Positions 10,707 to 21,480 are shown, counted from the stretch's first letter. The stretch is DNA of 64,000 nucleotides from Limnohabitans parvus II-B4 (GCF_003063455.1 NZ_NESN01000003.1:248001-312000); one strand, 5' to 3'. Notes: generated by a model not told the origin, from the letters alone. A program made the numbers and translations.

Positions 10707-10750
10707 AAACAGTGTCAGACCAGACTGTTTGCCCGGCTCGTCTGGCCGGG
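10707..10750 (-). promoter_or_regulatory. Mutually exclusive hairpins upstream of asd (attenuator-like, inferred)
   Basis: Hairpin A pairs CCCGGC (10732-10737) with GCCGGG (10745-10750). Hairpin B pairs AAACAGT (10707-10713) with ACTGTTT (10724-10730). A third pairing, CCAGAC (10720-10725) with GTCTGG (10740-10745), would disrupt both. They lie between the stop codon of a 33-residue ORF and the asd start. The uridine run after hairpin B is short, so a terminator role is not proven. Confidence 0.35.
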
Positions 10751-10776
10751 AGGGGCGCACGACGAACCAGGCCGGA

Positions 10777-10878
10777 TCAGCCCTTAATGGTCGTGGTTTT
10801 TGTGGAAGTTGCACGCGCACCAGCAGCCACTGCAGCGGCAGTGATCAGGTTCAGGGAGAACAGGTGGGCGTGGAACAT
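10777..10878 (-). CDS. Possible 33-residue leader peptide upstream of asd
   Basis: A small ORF between leuB and asd, reading towards asd. The N-terminal part is hydrophobic (LFSLNLITAAAVAAG). The last ten codons encode T-S-T-K-T-T-T-I-K-G: eight of ten are Thr, Lys or Ile, which are end products of the aspartate pathway that asd feeds. That composition recalls the threonine-operon leader peptide. There is no Shine-Dalgarno sequence, but TACAAT ends 7 bases before the ATG, which would suit a leaderless message. Codon use in the first 22 codons is like that of neighbouring genes. Existence is inferred from composition and position only; it could be a chance ORF. Confidence 0.35.
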   Translation of the reverse strand: MFHAHLFSLNLITAAAVAAGARATSTKTTTIKG

Positions 10879-10893
10879 GGCCGAAATTGTAAT

Positions 10894-10925
10894 GGATGCT
10901 GCCTGAGTGCTTCCTGACAGCATCC
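10894..10925 (-). terminator. Hairpin downstream of leuB
   Basis: GGATGCTG at 10894-10901 pairs with CAGCATCC at 10918-10925, 9 bases past the leuB stop. There is no marked uridine run. It probably separates the leuCDB transcript from asd. Confidence 0.45.
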
Positions 10926-10934
10926 TTGGGGTAC

Positions 10935-12020
10935 TCAACCCAGCGCTTTGACCACCGCATCACCCATTTGCGCGGTGCCCACCTTGGTGGTGCCTTCGCT
11001 CCAAATGTCGCCTGTGCGCAGGCCCTGGGCCAGCACTTTTTGCACAGCCGCTTCGATGCGCTGGGCAGCTTCGGGCTGGTTCAGGCTGAAGCGCAGCATC
11101 ATGGCGGCGGACAAGATGGTGGCCAGTGGGTTGGCGATGCCTTTGCCCGCGATGTCGGGGGCGCTGCCGTGGCTGGGCTCGTACAGGCCTTGGTTCTTCG
11201 TGTTCAGGCTGGCTGAAGGCAGCATGCCGATGGAGCCCGTGAGCATAGAGGCTTCGTCGCTCAGGATGTCGCCAAACATGTTGCCTGTGACGACCACGTC
11301 AAAGCGCTTGGGTTCCTTGACCAGTTGCATGGCGGCGTTGTCCACATACATGTGGTCCAAGGCGATGTCAGGGTATTGTTGGCCGACTTCGGTGACCACG
11401 TCTTTCCAGAACTGGAAGGTTTCCAGCACGTTGGCTTTGTCCACGCTGGTCACTCGGCCTTCTTTGCCAGCGGCTTTGCGCTTGCGGGCGGCTTGGAAGG
11501 CGACGTGCGCGATGCGCTCGATCTCGGGTTTGGAATAGCGCATGGTGTCAAACGCTTCTTCCGCTCCGGGGAAGTGGCCATCGGTGGCGATGCGGCGGCC
11601 GCGCGGCTGGCCGAAGTAGATGTCACCGGTCAGCTCGCGGATGATCAGGATGTCCAGACCCGCGATCAGCTCGGGCTTGAGGCTCGATGCGCCGACCAAC
11701 TGCTCGTAACAGATGGCGGGGCGGAAGTTGGCGAACAGGCCCATGTTCTTGCGCAAGCCCAAAATCGCTTGCTCGGGGCGCAGAGGGCGGTCGAGCTTGT
11801 CGTATTTCCAGTCGCCGACCGCGCCAAACAGCACGGCATCACTGTCCATCGCTAGCTTGAGCGTGGCTTCGGGCAGGGGGTGGCCATAGGCGTCGTAGGC
11901 GGCGCCGCCGACCAGGGCGGTTTCCATCTCGAACTTCAGGTCGAGAACGTTGAGGACTTTGACGGCTTCAGCGACGATTTCGGTGCCGATGCCATCACCG
12001 GGGAGGACTGCGATTTTCAT
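10935..12020 (-). CDS. leuB: 3-Isopropylmalate dehydrogenase
   Basis: NAD-dependent oxidative decarboxylation of 3-isopropylmalate to 2-ketoisocaproate in leucine synthesis. The 361-residue product starts with [12 protein letters not shown], and the substrate-binding arginines lie in [16 protein letters not shown] near 88-100. The metal-binding signature [20 protein letters not shown] is in the middle third. The ATG at 12020 gives the family N-terminus; the open frame upstream to 12077 overlaps leuD. It lies 26 bases after leuD, completing leuC-leuD-leuB; leuA is not in the window. Confidence 0.97.
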   Translation of the reverse strand: MKIAVLPGDGIGTEIVAEAVKVLNVLDLKFEMETALVGGAAYDAYGHPLPEATLKLAMDSDAVLFGAVGDWKYDKLDRPLRPEQAILGLRKNMGLFANFRPAICYEQLVGASSLKPELIAGLDILIIRELTGDIYFGQPRGRRIATDGHFPGAEEAFDTMRYSKPEIERIAHVAFQAARKRKAAGKEGRVTSVDKANVLETFQFWKDVVTEVGQQYPDIALDHMYVDNAAMQLVKEPKRFDVVVTGNMFGDILSDEASMLTGSIGMLPSASLNTKNQGLYEPSHGSAPDIAGKGIANPLATILSAAMMLRFSLNQPEAAQRIEAAVQKVLAQGLRTGDIWSEGTTKVGTAQMGDAVVKALG

Positions 12021-12046
12021 GGGGGTTCCAGTTTTTATTGGGGAGC

Positions 12047-12700
12047 TCAGGCGTTGACGGCGGTGTGGGCCAGCCAAGGCTTGGTGGCCAAGCGCTCGGC
12101 TTCAAAGGCCTTGATCTTGTCAGCGTGGCGCAGGGTCAGGCCAATGTCATCCAGGCCGTTGAGCAGGCAATATTTACGGAAGGCTTGCACTTCAAACGGG
12201 ATTTCCTGGCCTTGGGGGCGCACCACCACTTGGCGTTCCAGGTCCACTGTCAGTTCGTAGCCGGGGAAGGCAGCGACTTCGTCGAACAGCTGGGCCACCA
12301 CGGCTTCGGGCAGCACGATGGGCAGCAGGCCGTTTTTGAAGCAGTTGTTGAAGAAGATGTCGGCAAAGCTGGGCGCGATCACGCAGCGAAAGCCGTATTG
12401 GTCGATGGCCCAAGGCGCGTGTTCGCGCGATGACCCGCAGCCAAAGTTCTTGCGGGCCAGCAAAACGCTGGCACCCTGGTAGCGAGGCTGGTTCAGCACG
12501 AAGTCCGGGTTGGGCTTGCGGCTGGCCGGGTCCTGGCCGGGAAAGCCCACGTCCAGGTAGCGCCATTCGTCGAACAGGTTGGGGCCAAAGCCGGTTTTGC
12601 GAATCGACTTGAGGAATTGCTTGGGGATGATGGCGTCGGTGTCCACGTTGGCGCGGTCCATCGGGGCCACCAGGCCTTTGAGGAGGGTGAATTTCTGCAT
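12047..12700 (-). CDS. leuD: 3-Isopropylmalate dehydratase small subunit
   Basis: Small (swivel) subunit of isopropylmalate isomerase, which works with LeuC to convert 2- to 3-isopropylmalate. It is 217 residues, within the family range, with the N-terminal [21 protein letters not shown] region and the conserved [13 protein letters not shown] motif near 86-98. The ATG at 12700 has GAGGAA as ribosome binding site. It follows leuC by 20 bases and precedes leuB by 26. Confidence 0.97.
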   Translation of the reverse strand: MQKFTLLKGLVAPMDRANVDTDAIIPKQFLKSIRKTGFGPNLFDEWRYLDVGFPGQDPASRKPNPDFVLNQPRYQGASVLLARKNFGCGSSREHAPWAIDQYGFRCVIAPSFADIFFNNCFKNGLLPIVLPEAVVAQLFDEVAAFPGYELTVDLERQVVVRPQGQEIPFEVQAFRKYCLLNGLDDIGLTLRHADKIKAFEAERLATKPWLAHTAVNA

Positions 12701-12720
12701 GCTGTGATTCCTCGTACGCT

Positions 12721-14142
12721 TTAGGCGAATTTGCGAACGTCAACGAAGTGGCCGTGCACGGCCGCGGCAGCTGCCATGGCGGGGCTGACCAAGTGGGTGC
12801 GGCCACCCGCGCCCTGACGGCCTTCGAAGTTGCGGTTGCTGGTGGACGCGCAGCGTTCGCCGGGCTCCAGGCGGTCGGCGTTCATGGCCAGGCACATGGA
12901 GCAGCCGGGTTCGCGCCATTCAAAGCCTGCGGCCTTGAAGATTTCGTGCAGGCCTTCAGCTTCTGCTTGTGCTTTGACCAAACCGGAGCCGGGCACGACC
13001 ATGGCCAGTTTGACATTCTTGGCCACTTTTTGACCCAGTTTTTTGACCACAGCAGCGGCTTCGCGCATGTCTTCGATGCGGCTGTTGGTGCACGAGCCGA
13101 TGAAAACTTTGTCGATGGTGATGTCGGACAGTGCTTTGCCGGGCTGCAAGCCCATGTAAGTCAGTGCACGCTCAATGGCGTCGCGCTTGACGTCGTCTTT
13201 TTCTTTGTCAGGGTCGGGTGTGTGGCCGTCAATGCCCAGCACCATTTCGGGCGAGGTACCCCAGGTGACTTGAGGCACGATGGTGCTGGCGTCGAGTTCA
13301 ACCACGGCGTCAAAGTGCGCACCGGGGTCAGTCTGCAATGTCTTCCAGTAAGCCACGGCTTGGTCCCACTCGACACCCGTGGGCGAGAGCAAACGGCCTT
13401 TGACGTAGTCGATGGTTTTCTCGTCCACCGCCACCAAGCCCGCGCGTGCGCCGCCTTCGATGGCCATGTTGCAGACCGTCATGCGGCCTTCCATGCTCAA
13501 AGCGCGGATGGCCGAGCCTGCGAATTCGATGGTGTAGCCGGTGCCGCCCGCGGTGCCGATCTTGCCGATGATGGCCAGCACAATGTCTTTGCCCGTGAGG
13601 CCTTTGGCCAGCGTGCCTTCGACCTTGACCAGCATGTTTTTGGCTTTTTTGGCCAACAGGGTTTGCGTGGCCATGACGTGCTCGACTTCGGAGGTGCCGA
13701 TCCCGTGAGCCAGTGCGCCAAATGCGCCGTGTGTCGAGGTGTGCGAGTCGCCGCAGACCACGGTCATGCCGGGCAGGGTGGCACCGTTTTCAGGGCCAAT
13801 GACGTGGACGATGCCTTGGCGCTTGGACATGAAGGGGAAGAAGGCGGCGGCGCCGTATTCCTTGATGTTCGAGTCCAGCGTGGTGATTTGTTCTTTGCTG
13901 ATCGGGTCGGTGATGCCGTCGTAGCCCAACTCCCAGCCGGTGGTCGGTGTGTTGTGGTCGGCGGTGGCCACGATGGAGCTGACGCGCCAGACCTTGCGGC
14001 CAGCTTGGCGCAGGCCTTCAAAGGCTTGGGGGCTGGTGACTTCGTGCACCAGATGGCGGTCGATATACAGGACGGAGGTGCCGTCTTCTTCGGTGTGGAC
14101 GACGTGTTCGTCCCAGATCTTGTCGTAAAGCGTGCGTGCCAT
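12721..14142 (-). CDS. leuC: 3-Isopropylmalate dehydratase large subunit
   Basis: Catalytic [4Fe-4S] subunit of isopropylmalate isomerase, an aconitase superfamily member. In the 473-residue product the three cluster cysteines are Cys351 (GSCTNSR), Cys414 and Cys417 (GCSMC). The substrate region [12 protein letters not shown] lies at 131-142. The ATG at 14142 has AAGGAAG upstream. It is the first gene of leuCDB on the minus strand, with a plausible sigma-70 promoter immediately upstream and the gltA terminator behind that. Confidence 0.98.
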   Translation of the reverse strand: MARTLYDKIWDEHVVHTEEDGTSVLYIDRHLVHEVTSPQAFEGLRQAGRKVWRVSSIVATADHNTPTTGWELGYDGITDPISKEQITTLDSNIKEYGAAAFFPFMSKRQGIVHVIGPENGATLPGMTVVCGDSHTSTHGAFGALAHGIGTSEVEHVMATQTLLAKKAKNMLVKVEGTLAKGLTGKDIVLAIIGKIGTAGGTGYTIEFAGSAIRALSMEGRMTVCNMAIEGGARAGLVAVDEKTIDYVKGRLLSPTGVEWDQAVAYWKTLQTDPGAHFDAVVELDASTIVPQVTWGTSPEMVLGIDGHTPDPDKEKDDVKRDAIERALTYMGLQPGKALSDITIDKVFIGSCTNSRIEDMREAAAVVKKLGQKVAKNVKLAMVVPGSGLVKAQAEAEGLHEIFKAAGFEWREPGCSMCLAMNADRLEPGERCASTSNRNFEGRQGAGGRTHLVSPAMAAAAAVHGHFVDVRKFA

Positions 14143-14170
14143 GGTGCTTCCTTGCTGTGCAGCCTGCCAT

Positions 14171-14200
14171 TTTATGCGGTTCGCAGGTCCTGTTTGTCAC
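14171..14200 (-). promoter_or_regulatory. Possible leuC promoter
   Basis: On the minus strand GTGACA (-35-like, 14195-14200) is followed after 18 bases by CATAAA (-10-like, 14171-14176). A TAAAAT at 14169-14174 is a second -10 candidate. The start of leuC is at 14142. The match is moderate. Confidence 0.35.
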
Positions 14201-14215
14201 TTCGGTGTGTCCATG

Positions 14216-14241
14216 AAAAAAGCCCGCACAAGGCGGGCTTT
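14216..14241 (-). terminator. Intrinsic terminator of gltA
   Basis: AAAGCCCGC (14219-14227) pairs with GCGGGCTTT (14233-14241). On the minus strand the hairpin is followed by a uridine run (adenines 14216-14221 on plus). It lies 20 bases past the gltA stop. Confidence 0.85.
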
Positions 14242-14261
14242 CGGGTTCGGTTGAAAACCTA

Positions 14262-15560
<1,299 letters not shown>

Positions 15561-15600
15561 GGCGGGTTTCCTCAAAAATTCAGGTGTGATTCAGTTTGGA

Positions 15601-15909
15601 TCACGCTCTCAACATGTCCAGGACTTCGCGCACCTCTTCGGTGCTGATCTCGGGCTGCAGTTCCTTGCGGCGCAACAGTAAGTCCATGAGATCGTTGTCA
15701 GACAGGTCCATCAGCACATACATGCCCCGGGCTTGACCCACGGTCAAGCTGGCGTCATGCCGAGCGAAGAAGCGTTCGATGAACAAATCGTTCTCGAGCA
15801 AACCGCGGCGGCTGCGCCAGCGCAGTTTGCTGAGTGACCGCTCGCTCAAGGGGGCGTGGCGGTCAGCGCCGAACAAGGACGCGTCTTCGAGCAGTGCTGT
15901 TTCAGTCAT
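15601..15909 (-). CDS. sdhE: FAD assembly factor SdhE (succinate dehydrogenase flavinylation)
   Basis: Small helical protein (102 residues) of the YgfY/Sdh5 family that promotes covalent FAD attachment to SdhA. The diagnostic RGxxE motif is at residues 35-39 (RGLLE). The ATG at 15909 overlaps the sdhB stop (TGATG), so it is translationally coupled. Location directly behind sdhB, the electron-transfer subunit of its client complex, supports the assignment. Confidence 0.93.
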   Translation of the reverse strand: MTETALLEDASLFGADRHAPLSERSLSKLRWRSRRGLLENDLFIERFFARHDASLTVGQARGMYVLMDLSDNDLMDLLLRRKELQPEISTEEVREVLDMLRA

Positions 15910-16613
15910 CAGACAGCGCGGCGGACCATCATCTCTTTGATCTTGCCGATCGCCTTGGTGGGGTTCAGACCCTTGGGGCAAACATCGACGCAGTTCATGA
16001 TGGTGTGGCAGCGGAACAGACGGTAGGGGTCTTCCAGATTGTCCAGACGCTCAGACGTCGCCTGGTCGCGGCTGTCGGCGATGAAGCGGTAGGCTTGCAA
16101 CAGACCGGCTGGGCCCACGAACTTGTCAGGGTTCCACCAGAAGCTAGGGCAGCTGGTCGAGCAGCTGGCGCACAAGATGCACTCGTACAAACCGTTCAAC
16201 TCGTCACGTTCTTCAGGCGATTGCAAGCGCTCGGTCTGAGGAGGTGGGGTGTCGTTGATCAGGTAAGGCTTGATCGAGTGGTACTGCTTGAAGAACTGGG
16301 TCATGTCCACGATCAGATCGCGCACAACCGGCAGCCCTGGCAGAGGCTTCAAGACGATGTCGCCTTTGAGCGTGTTCAGGTTGGTCAAGCAGGCCAAGCC
16401 GTTCTTGCCGTTGATGTTCATGGCGTCAGAGCCACACACGCCTTCGCGGCAAGAGCGACGGAAAGACAATGTGGGGTCCACGGCCTTGAGTTTGACCAGC
16501 GCGTCCAGCAACATGCGTTCGGTGCCGTCGAGCTCGACGTCGATGGATTGCATGTACGGCTTGGCGTCGGTGTCCGGGTCGTAGCGGTAGATCTTGAAGG
16601 TACGTTTTGCCAT
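15909..16613 (-). CDS. sdhB: Succinate dehydrogenase iron-sulfur subunit
   Basis: Carries electrons from SdhA flavin to the quinone site through three Fe-S clusters. The 234-residue product has the [2Fe-2S] ligands Cys55, Cys60, Asp63 and Cys75, including the aspartate in place of a fourth cysteine as in the enteric enzyme. The C-terminal clusters use the [12 protein letters not shown] and [12 protein letters not shown] motifs. It lies 31 bases downstream of sdhA. Confidence 0.98.
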   Translation of the reverse strand: MAKRTFKIYRYDPDTDAKPYMQSIDVELDGTERMLLDALVKLKAVDPTLSFRRSCREGVCGSDAMNINGKNGLACLTNLNTLKGDIVLKPLPGLPVVRDLIVDMTQFFKQYHSIKPYLINDTPPPQTERLQSPEERDELNGLYECILCASCSTSCPSFWWNPDKFVGPAGLLQAYRFIADSRDQATSERLDNLEDPYRLFRCHTIMNCVDVCPKGLNPTKAIGKIKEMMVRRAV

Positions 16614-16644
16614 TTTTCAGATTCCTTGTGTTCGTGCGTTCCGC

Positions 16645-18450
16645 TCAGAAAGTGCGTGGCTTGGGAGGCACGGTTTCGGCTGTCAGGGGCTTCATGCGCA
16701 CGGGCTTGTAGCTCAGGCTGTTGTTTTCGCTGTGCCACAGGGTGTGCTTCATCCACTCGGCATCGTTGCGGCCCAATGGGCAAGTGGGGTGGGTCACATC
16801 GTGTTCGTAGTCGCGCACCAAGTGAGCACCACGGCATTCCTTGCGGGCAGCAGCACTTTCGATGGTGGCTTGTGCGGCCTCCATCAGGTTCTCCACTTCC
16901 AGCGCTTCGATGCGGGCGGTGTTGAACACTTTGGAGTTGTCTTGCAGGCCGATGTTGGCCACGCGAGCGCGCAGTTCGGCGATCTTCTTGACGCCTTCGT
17001 CCATGACTTCTTGGCTACGGAACACGCCGGCGTGGGCTTGCATGATGGCGCGCATGTCGTTGGCCACGTCTTGGGCGTATTCGCCACTTTGAGCGCTTTC
17101 GAGGCGGTTCAGACGAGCCAATGTCAAGTCTGTGGCGTTGGCCGGCAGATCAGGCACAGCGGTGCCGGGCTTGTTGTTGGCAATGATGTGGTCGCCAGCG
17201 GCTTTGCCGAAGACCAGCAAGTCCAGCAGCGAGTTGGTGCCCAAGCGGTTGGCGCCGTGCACCGACACGCAAGAGCATTCGCCCACAGCGTAGAGGCCAG
17301 TGACCGGACGGTCTTCGCCGTTGACGGTGTGAACCACTTGGCCGTTGATGTTGGTTGGGATACCGCCCATCTGGTAGTGGATGGTTGGCACAACCGGGAT
17401 CGGCTCGCGGGTCACGTCCACGTTGGCGAAGTTGACGCCGATTTCGTAGACCGAAGGCAGACGCTTGTGGATGGTGTCGGCACCCAGGTGGTCCAGCTTC
17501 ATGTGGATGTAGTCCTTGTTGGGACCGCAGCCGCGACCTTCCAGAATTTCCTGGCCCATGCAGCGCGACACGAAGTCACGGGGTGCCAAGTCTTTCAGTG
17601 TGGGCGCATAGCGCTCCATGAAGCGCTCGCCATTGCTGTTGAGCAAGATCGCGCCTTCGCCACGGCAGCCTTCGGTCAGCAACACGCCTGCACCGGCCAC
17701 GCCAGTAGGGTGGAACTGCCAGAACTCCATGTCCTGCAGCGCGATGCCTGCGCGGGCAGCCATGCCCAGGCCGTCACCGGTGTTGATGAAGGCGTTGGTA
17801 GACGACTGGTAAATGCGGCCTGCGCCACCGGTGGCCAGCAGCACGGTTTTGGCTTGCAGGGTGTAGACCTCACCGGTTTCCATTTCGAGGGCGGTCACGC
17901 CCACGCAGTCACCGGCTTCGTTGCGGATCAGGTCCAGTGCCATCCATTCCACGAAGAACGTGGTGCGGGCAGCCACGTTAGCTTGGTACAGCGTGTGCAG
18001 CATGGCGTGACCGGTGCGGTCAGCAGCAGCGCAGGCGCGCTGCACGGGCTTTTCGCCAAAGTTGGCGGTGTGGCCACCGAACGGACGCTGGTAAATGGTG
18101 CCGTCAGGGTTGCGGTCGAAAGGCATGCCCATGTGCTCCAAGTCGTACACGACCTTGGGCGCTTCACGGCACATGAATTCGATGGCGTCCTGGTCGCCGA
18201 GCCAGTCGGAGCCCTTCACGGTGTCATAGAAGTGGTATTCCCACTTGTCTTCGCTCATGTTGCCCAGCGAAGCGGACACGCCACCCTGCGCTGCCACGGT
18301 GTGCGAGCGGGTGGGGAACACTTTGGACAGCACCGCCACATTCAGGCCCGCACGGGCCAGTTGCAGCGAGGCACGCATGCCGGAGCCGCCAGCACCGACG
18401 ATCACGACGTCGAACTTGCGGTTGGAGATTTGGTCTTTGGTATAGCTCAT
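16645..18450 (-). CDS. sdhA: Succinate dehydrogenase flavoprotein subunit
   Basis: Oxidises succinate to fumarate on the cytoplasmic face of the inner membrane. The 601-residue protein has the dinucleotide fold VVIVGAGGSGM at 15-25. The covalent FAD histidine is His50 in TRSHTVAAQGG, and the active-site HPTGVAGAG and arginine regions follow. The ATG at 18450 gives the family N-terminus; the open frame upstream to 18519 overlaps sdhD. The ribosome binding site is weak, and it lies 31 bases after sdhD. Confidence 0.98.
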   Translation of the reverse strand: MSYTKDQISNRKFDVVIVGAGGSGMRASLQLARAGLNVAVLSKVFPTRSHTVAAQGGVSASLGNMSEDKWEYHFYDTVKGSDWLGDQDAIEFMCREAPKVVYDLEHMGMPFDRNPDGTIYQRPFGGHTANFGEKPVQRACAAADRTGHAMLHTLYQANVAARTTFFVEWMALDLIRNEAGDCVGVTALEMETGEVYTLQAKTVLLATGGAGRIYQSSTNAFINTGDGLGMAARAGIALQDMEFWQFHPTGVAGAGVLLTEGCRGEGAILLNSNGERFMERYAPTLKDLAPRDFVSRCMGQEILEGRGCGPNKDYIHMKLDHLGADTIHKRLPSVYEIGVNFANVDVTREPIPVVPTIHYQMGGIPTNINGQVVHTVNGEDRPVTGLYAVGECSCVSVHGANRLGTNSLLDLLVFGKAAGDHIIANNKPGTAVPDLPANATDLTLARLNRLESAQSGEYAQDVANDMRAIMQAHAGVFRSQEVMDEGVKKIAELRARVANIGLQDNSKVFNTARIEALEVENLMEAAQATIESAAARKECRGAHLVRDYEHDVTHPTCPLGRNDAEWMKHTLWHSENNSLSYKPVRMKPLTAETVPPKPRTF

Positions 18451-18481
18451 GGTTATTTGTCTTTGTGTGAGTTCAACGCAA

Positions 18482-18850
18482 TCACAGGCGCCACAGGGCC
18501 TGAACAGCCCAGCCGGCACAGCCGACCAGCCAGACGAGGGTAAAGACGTGCAAAACCAGGCGCACGGCCAGAGGCTTCACGTAGTCCATCCAGATGTCAC
18601 GCATGCCCACCCAGACGTGGTACAGCAGGGAGAGGATGACCGAGAAAGTCAGGACTTTCATCCACTGGGATGCAAAGATACCGGCCCATTCCTCGTAACC
18701 GATGGGGCCGGAGGTGAAGATCACCTGGGCCAGCAAGATCACAGTAAAGAGGGCCATCAGTGTGCCGGTCACGCGCTGGGCAAGCCAGTCACGAAAGCCG
18801 TAGCCAGCACCGGTCACGATGCGTTTGGAGCCGTAGTTGACGGACGACAT
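18482..18850 (-). CDS. sdhD: Succinate dehydrogenase membrane anchor subunit
   Basis: One of two membrane anchors of complex II. The 122-residue protein has three membrane helices (about 27-47, 62-82, 95-117). His78 and Tyr90, in YHVWVGMRDIWMDY, are the expected haem and quinone-side residues. It sits 34 bases after sdhC and precedes sdhA. Confidence 0.93.
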   Translation of the reverse strand: MSSVNYGSKRIVTGAGYGFRDWLAQRVTGTLMALFTVILLAQVIFTSGPIGYEEWAGIFASQWMKVLTFSVILSLLYHVWVGMRDIWMDYVKPLAVRLVLHVFTLVWLVGCAGWAVQALWRL

Positions 18851-18884
18851 AGGTCAGTTTCCTTTTGTTGTTTTGTGGGGCTGA

Positions 18885-19316
18885 TCAGTACAGGCCAAAC
18901 ATCTTGGCACCCAACACGGCGGTGAGGCCGATGCTCAGTACCAATGTGACGATGGCCGAGGACTTGCCGAATTCTTTGGTCACGGCGTGGCAGACGTCCA
19001 TATACAGGTGGCGCAAACCGGCAATGAAGTGGTGCAGGTAAGCCCAAATCAGAGCCAAGGCCACCAGTTTCATGAACCAGCCCGGCACAAAACCGAGGCC
19101 CACATTGAAAGCAGCCGAGAGTTTCGCGAAAGAAATTTCGGAGGTGATGGAGCTGTCAAACATCCAGATGATGAGTGGCAGGAGCGCGAACATCAGGAAA
19201 CCGCTGATGCGGTGCAGGATGGACACAATGCCGGCCGCCGGGAGGCGGTAAGACGGGAGGTCTTTCAGGGCGTTGATGTTGCGGAATTCAGGCCGCTTTC
19301 GAGCGAGTTCGGTCAT
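18885..19316 (-). CDS. sdhC: Succinate dehydrogenase cytochrome b556 subunit
   Basis: Membrane cytochrome b subunit of complex II, 143 residues with three helices. It has the family signature RPEFRN...SILHRISG (residues 8-39) and the haem-binding HHFIAGLRHLYMD (95-107). The ATG at 19316 was chosen over the long upstream frame because it matches the family N-terminus. It is the first sdh gene, 131 bases downstream of the gntR-type regulator on the same strand. A -10-like TAGAAT on the minus strand (19369-19374) may serve a separate sdh promoter. Confidence 0.95.
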   Translation of the reverse strand: MTELARKRPEFRNINALKDLPSYRLPAAGIVSILHRISGFLMFALLPLIIWMFDSSITSEISFAKLSAAFNVGLGFVPGWFMKLVALALIWAYLHHFIAGLRHLYMDVCHAVTKEFGKSSAIVTLVLSIGLTAVLGAKMFGLY

Positions 19317-19447
19317 GTGGGTACTTTCTGGGTGTAACGCGTTCGTAATTTGGATGACAAACCGGTGGATTCTATTGCAACGCAACAAACTGACATGAGC
19401 ATTGCACATGGCTCGGGGTGGGAGATTTTTCCATTGCCCCGCGCAGG

Positions 19448-20233
19448 TCAACTCAAGGCGTTGTGGTAGTGGTGACTTTCGGTGCGGTAAAAGCCGCGAC
19501 GCAGCTCCATGGGGGTGTCGTTGTAGGTGTAGGCAATGCGCTCTACGCTCAATAAAGGGGTGCCTGCTGCGACCTGCAGCAATTGGCTTTGGCTTTCGTC
19601 GGGCAGCACGGCCCTGATTTTTTCATCGGCCCGGACCATGCGCACGCCAAATTCGGTCTCAAACAGGGCGTACATGGGGCCGTGGTAATCGGCCAGGCGC
19701 TCTGCGGTCAGGCCTTTGAAGGGGCCACCGGGCAGCCACAGGTCTTCCAAAATGGTGGGGACGCCTGCAAAAGACAGCACACGCCGGACTTGCAAAACGG
19801 CATCGCCGGCCCTCAAGGCCAGGGCGCGGGCAATGTCGGCCGTGGCGCGCAGTCGCTTGCAATCGACAATTTCACGTTGAGCCGGGCCTTCGGTGTCGGG
19901 ATTGCCGTTGTCCGGGACCAATTTCAGAAACCGGTATTGAACATGGTGTTCGGCGTGGGTGGCCACAAAAGTGCCTTTGCCTTGGCGACGCACCAGCAGG
20001 TTGTCGCCGGCCAGCTCGTCGATGGCTTTGCGGACGGTGCCTTGGCTGACCCGATAGCGGGCAGCCAACTCCATTTCGCTGGGAATTGACTCGCCAGGCT
20101 TCCACTCGCCAGACTGCAGGTTTTGCAGGATCAACCCCTTGATTTGCTGGTACAGCGGGCTGAACGCAGGCGTTGGCGCTGAGGTGTCTGCCGCAGAAAA
20201 GCTGCTGTCGGCCAATGGGGAAGTGTTGTTCAT
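19448..20233 (-). CDS. GntR/HutC-family transcriptional regulator of the TCA cluster
   Basis: A 261-residue regulator with an N-terminal winged helix (about 25-95; PGESIPSEMELAARYRVSQGTVRKAIDEL is the recognition-helix region) and a C-terminal UTRA ligand domain (about 110-250), placing it in the HutC subfamily. The first 22 residues are a flexible Ser/Ala/Pro-rich leader. It lies upstream of sdhCDABE-gltA and is divergent from mdh. An AT-rich palindrome fills the spacer of its own predicted promoter (20278-20306), suggesting autoregulation and control of mdh. Effector unknown; a TCA intermediate is a reasonable guess from context. Confidence 0.85.
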   Translation of the reverse strand: MNNTSPLADSSFSAADTSAPTPAFSPLYQQIKGLILQNLQSGEWKPGESIPSEMELAARYRVSQGTVRKAIDELAGDNLLVRRQGKGTFVATHAEHHVQYRFLKLVPDNGNPDTEGPAQREIVDCKRLRATADIARALALRAGDAVLQVRRVLSFAGVPTILEDLWLPGGPFKGLTAERLADYHGPMYALFETEFGVRMVRADEKIRAVLPDESQSQLLQVAAGTPLLSVERIAYTYNDTPMELRRGFYRTESHHYHNALS

Positions 20234-20277
20234 GGGGTTGAATCCGGCGTGCGGGTCAGTTGCACGTCAGGTGCGCC

Positions 20278-20306
20278 ATCATATCTTATATAAGACATAA
20301 GACAAA
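20278..20306 (-). promoter_or_regulatory. gntR promoter with overlapping operator palindrome
   Basis: On the minus strand TTTGTC (20301-20306) and TATGAT (20278-20283) are 17 bases apart. That spacer contains the perfect 12-bp palindrome TCTTATATAAGA (20284-20295) plus a repeated half site ATAAGAC (20290-20296 and 20297-20303). This geometry suits repression by the adjacent GntR-type protein. Confidence 0.6.
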
Positions 20307-20336
20307 TTGACGAATCAGGGTTTTCGCGGGTACACT
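20307..20336 (+). promoter_or_regulatory. mdh promoter
   Basis: TTGACG (-35, 20307-20312) and TACACT (-10, 20331-20336) are separated by 18 bases, about 140 bases upstream of the mdh ATG. The operator palindrome ends 11 bases before the -35 element. Confidence 0.6.
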
Positions 20337-20474
20337 CCAAAGCTGTTTGCTTGCGGTCATCTCAACTTTGGTCGGGATTGATGCGCGGGTCCGGTGCGCC
20401 GGACAGACCTGCTGACAAAAGTTGTCGGCCAGGGACTGCGACACTTGTTTTCAACACTTCTGGAGTTATCCACC

Positions 20475-21461
20475 ATGAGCAAAAAGCCCGTCCGCGTTGC
20501 CGTTACCGGCGCAGCAGGTCAAATTGGTTACGCATTGTTGTTCCGCATCGCTTCCGGCGAAATGTTGGGCAAAGACCAGCCCGTCATCCTGCAATTGCTC
20601 GAAGTGCCCGTCGAAGGCCCACAAAAAGCGCTCAAGGGTGTGATGATGGAACTCGAAGACTGCGCATTCCCATTGCTGGTCGGCATGGAAGCCCATGGCG
20701 ACCCCATGACTGCCTTCAAGGACGCTGACTACGCCTTGCTGGTCGGTTCGCGTCCACGTGGCCCAGGCATGGAACGTGCCGAATTGCTGGCCATCAACGG
20801 CGCCATCTTCACTGCTCAAGGCAAGGCTTTGAACGCTGTGGCTTCGCGTGACGTGAAAGTGCTGGTCGTTGGCAACCCCGCCAACACCAACGCTTACATC
20901 GCCATGAAGGCCGCTCCTGACTTGAAACCCGGCAACTTCACCGCCATGCTGCGTCTGGACCACAACCGCGCTGCCTCGCAAATCGCTGCCAAGACGGGCA
21001 AAGCCGTGGCCGACATCGAAAAACTGTGCGTCTGGGGCAACCACTCGCCTACCATGTACGCCGACTACCGTTTCGCCACCATCAAAGGCGAATCCGTCAA
21101 GGCCATGATCAACGACCAGGAATGGAACGCCAACGTGTTCTTGCCCACCGTCGGCAAGCGCGGCGCAGCCATCATCGAAGCCCGTGGCCTGTCCTCGGCT
21201 GCCTCGGCTGCCAATGCCGCCATCGACCACATGCGCGACTGGGCCTTGGGCACCAACGGCAAGTGGGTCACCATGGGTATCCCGTCGCAAGGCTGGTATG
21301 GCATTCCTAAAGATGTCATGTTCGGTTTCCCCGTCACCTGCGAAAACGGCGAATACAAAGTCGTTGAAGGTCTGGACATCGACGCGTTCAGCCAGTCTTG
21401 CATCGACAAGACCCTGAAAGAGCTGACCGACGAGCAAGCTGGCGTTGCTCACCTGATCTGA
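20475..21461 (+). CDS. mdh: Malate dehydrogenase
   Basis: NAD-dependent oxidation of malate to oxaloacetate. The 328-residue product is of the cytosolic-like (type 2) MDH group common in Burkholderiales: NAD-binding [12 protein letters not shown] at 11-22, substrate arginines in [10 protein letters not shown], and the active-site histidine in [12 protein letters not shown]. The ATG at 20475 has GGAG upstream. The frame extends upstream to 20394 but without family similarity. It heads the plus-strand half of the TCA cluster and is followed after 19 bases by the CitE-like gene. Confidence 0.97.
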   Translation: MSKKPVRVAVTGAAGQIGYALLFRIASGEMLGKDQPVILQLLEVPVEGPQKALKGVMMELEDCAFPLLVGMEAHGDPMTAFKDADYALLVGSRPRGPGMERAELLAINGAIFTAQGKALNAVASRDVKVLVVGNPANTNAYIAMKAAPDLKPGNFTAMLRLDHNRAASQIAAKTGKAVADIEKLCVWGNHSPTMYADYRFATIKGESVKAMINDQEWNANVFLPTVGKRGAAIIEARGLSSAASAANAAIDHMRDWALGTNGKWVTMGIPSQGWYGIPKDVMFGFPVTCENGEYKVVEGLDIDAFSQSCIDKTLKELTDEQAGVAHLI

Positions 21462-21480
21462 TTCTCAGCAGAGAAACAGA

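Noticed and set aside
16594-18543. 649-residue open frame antisense to sdhA
   Set aside because: Mirror of sdhA codon bias; no recognisable domain or start signal.
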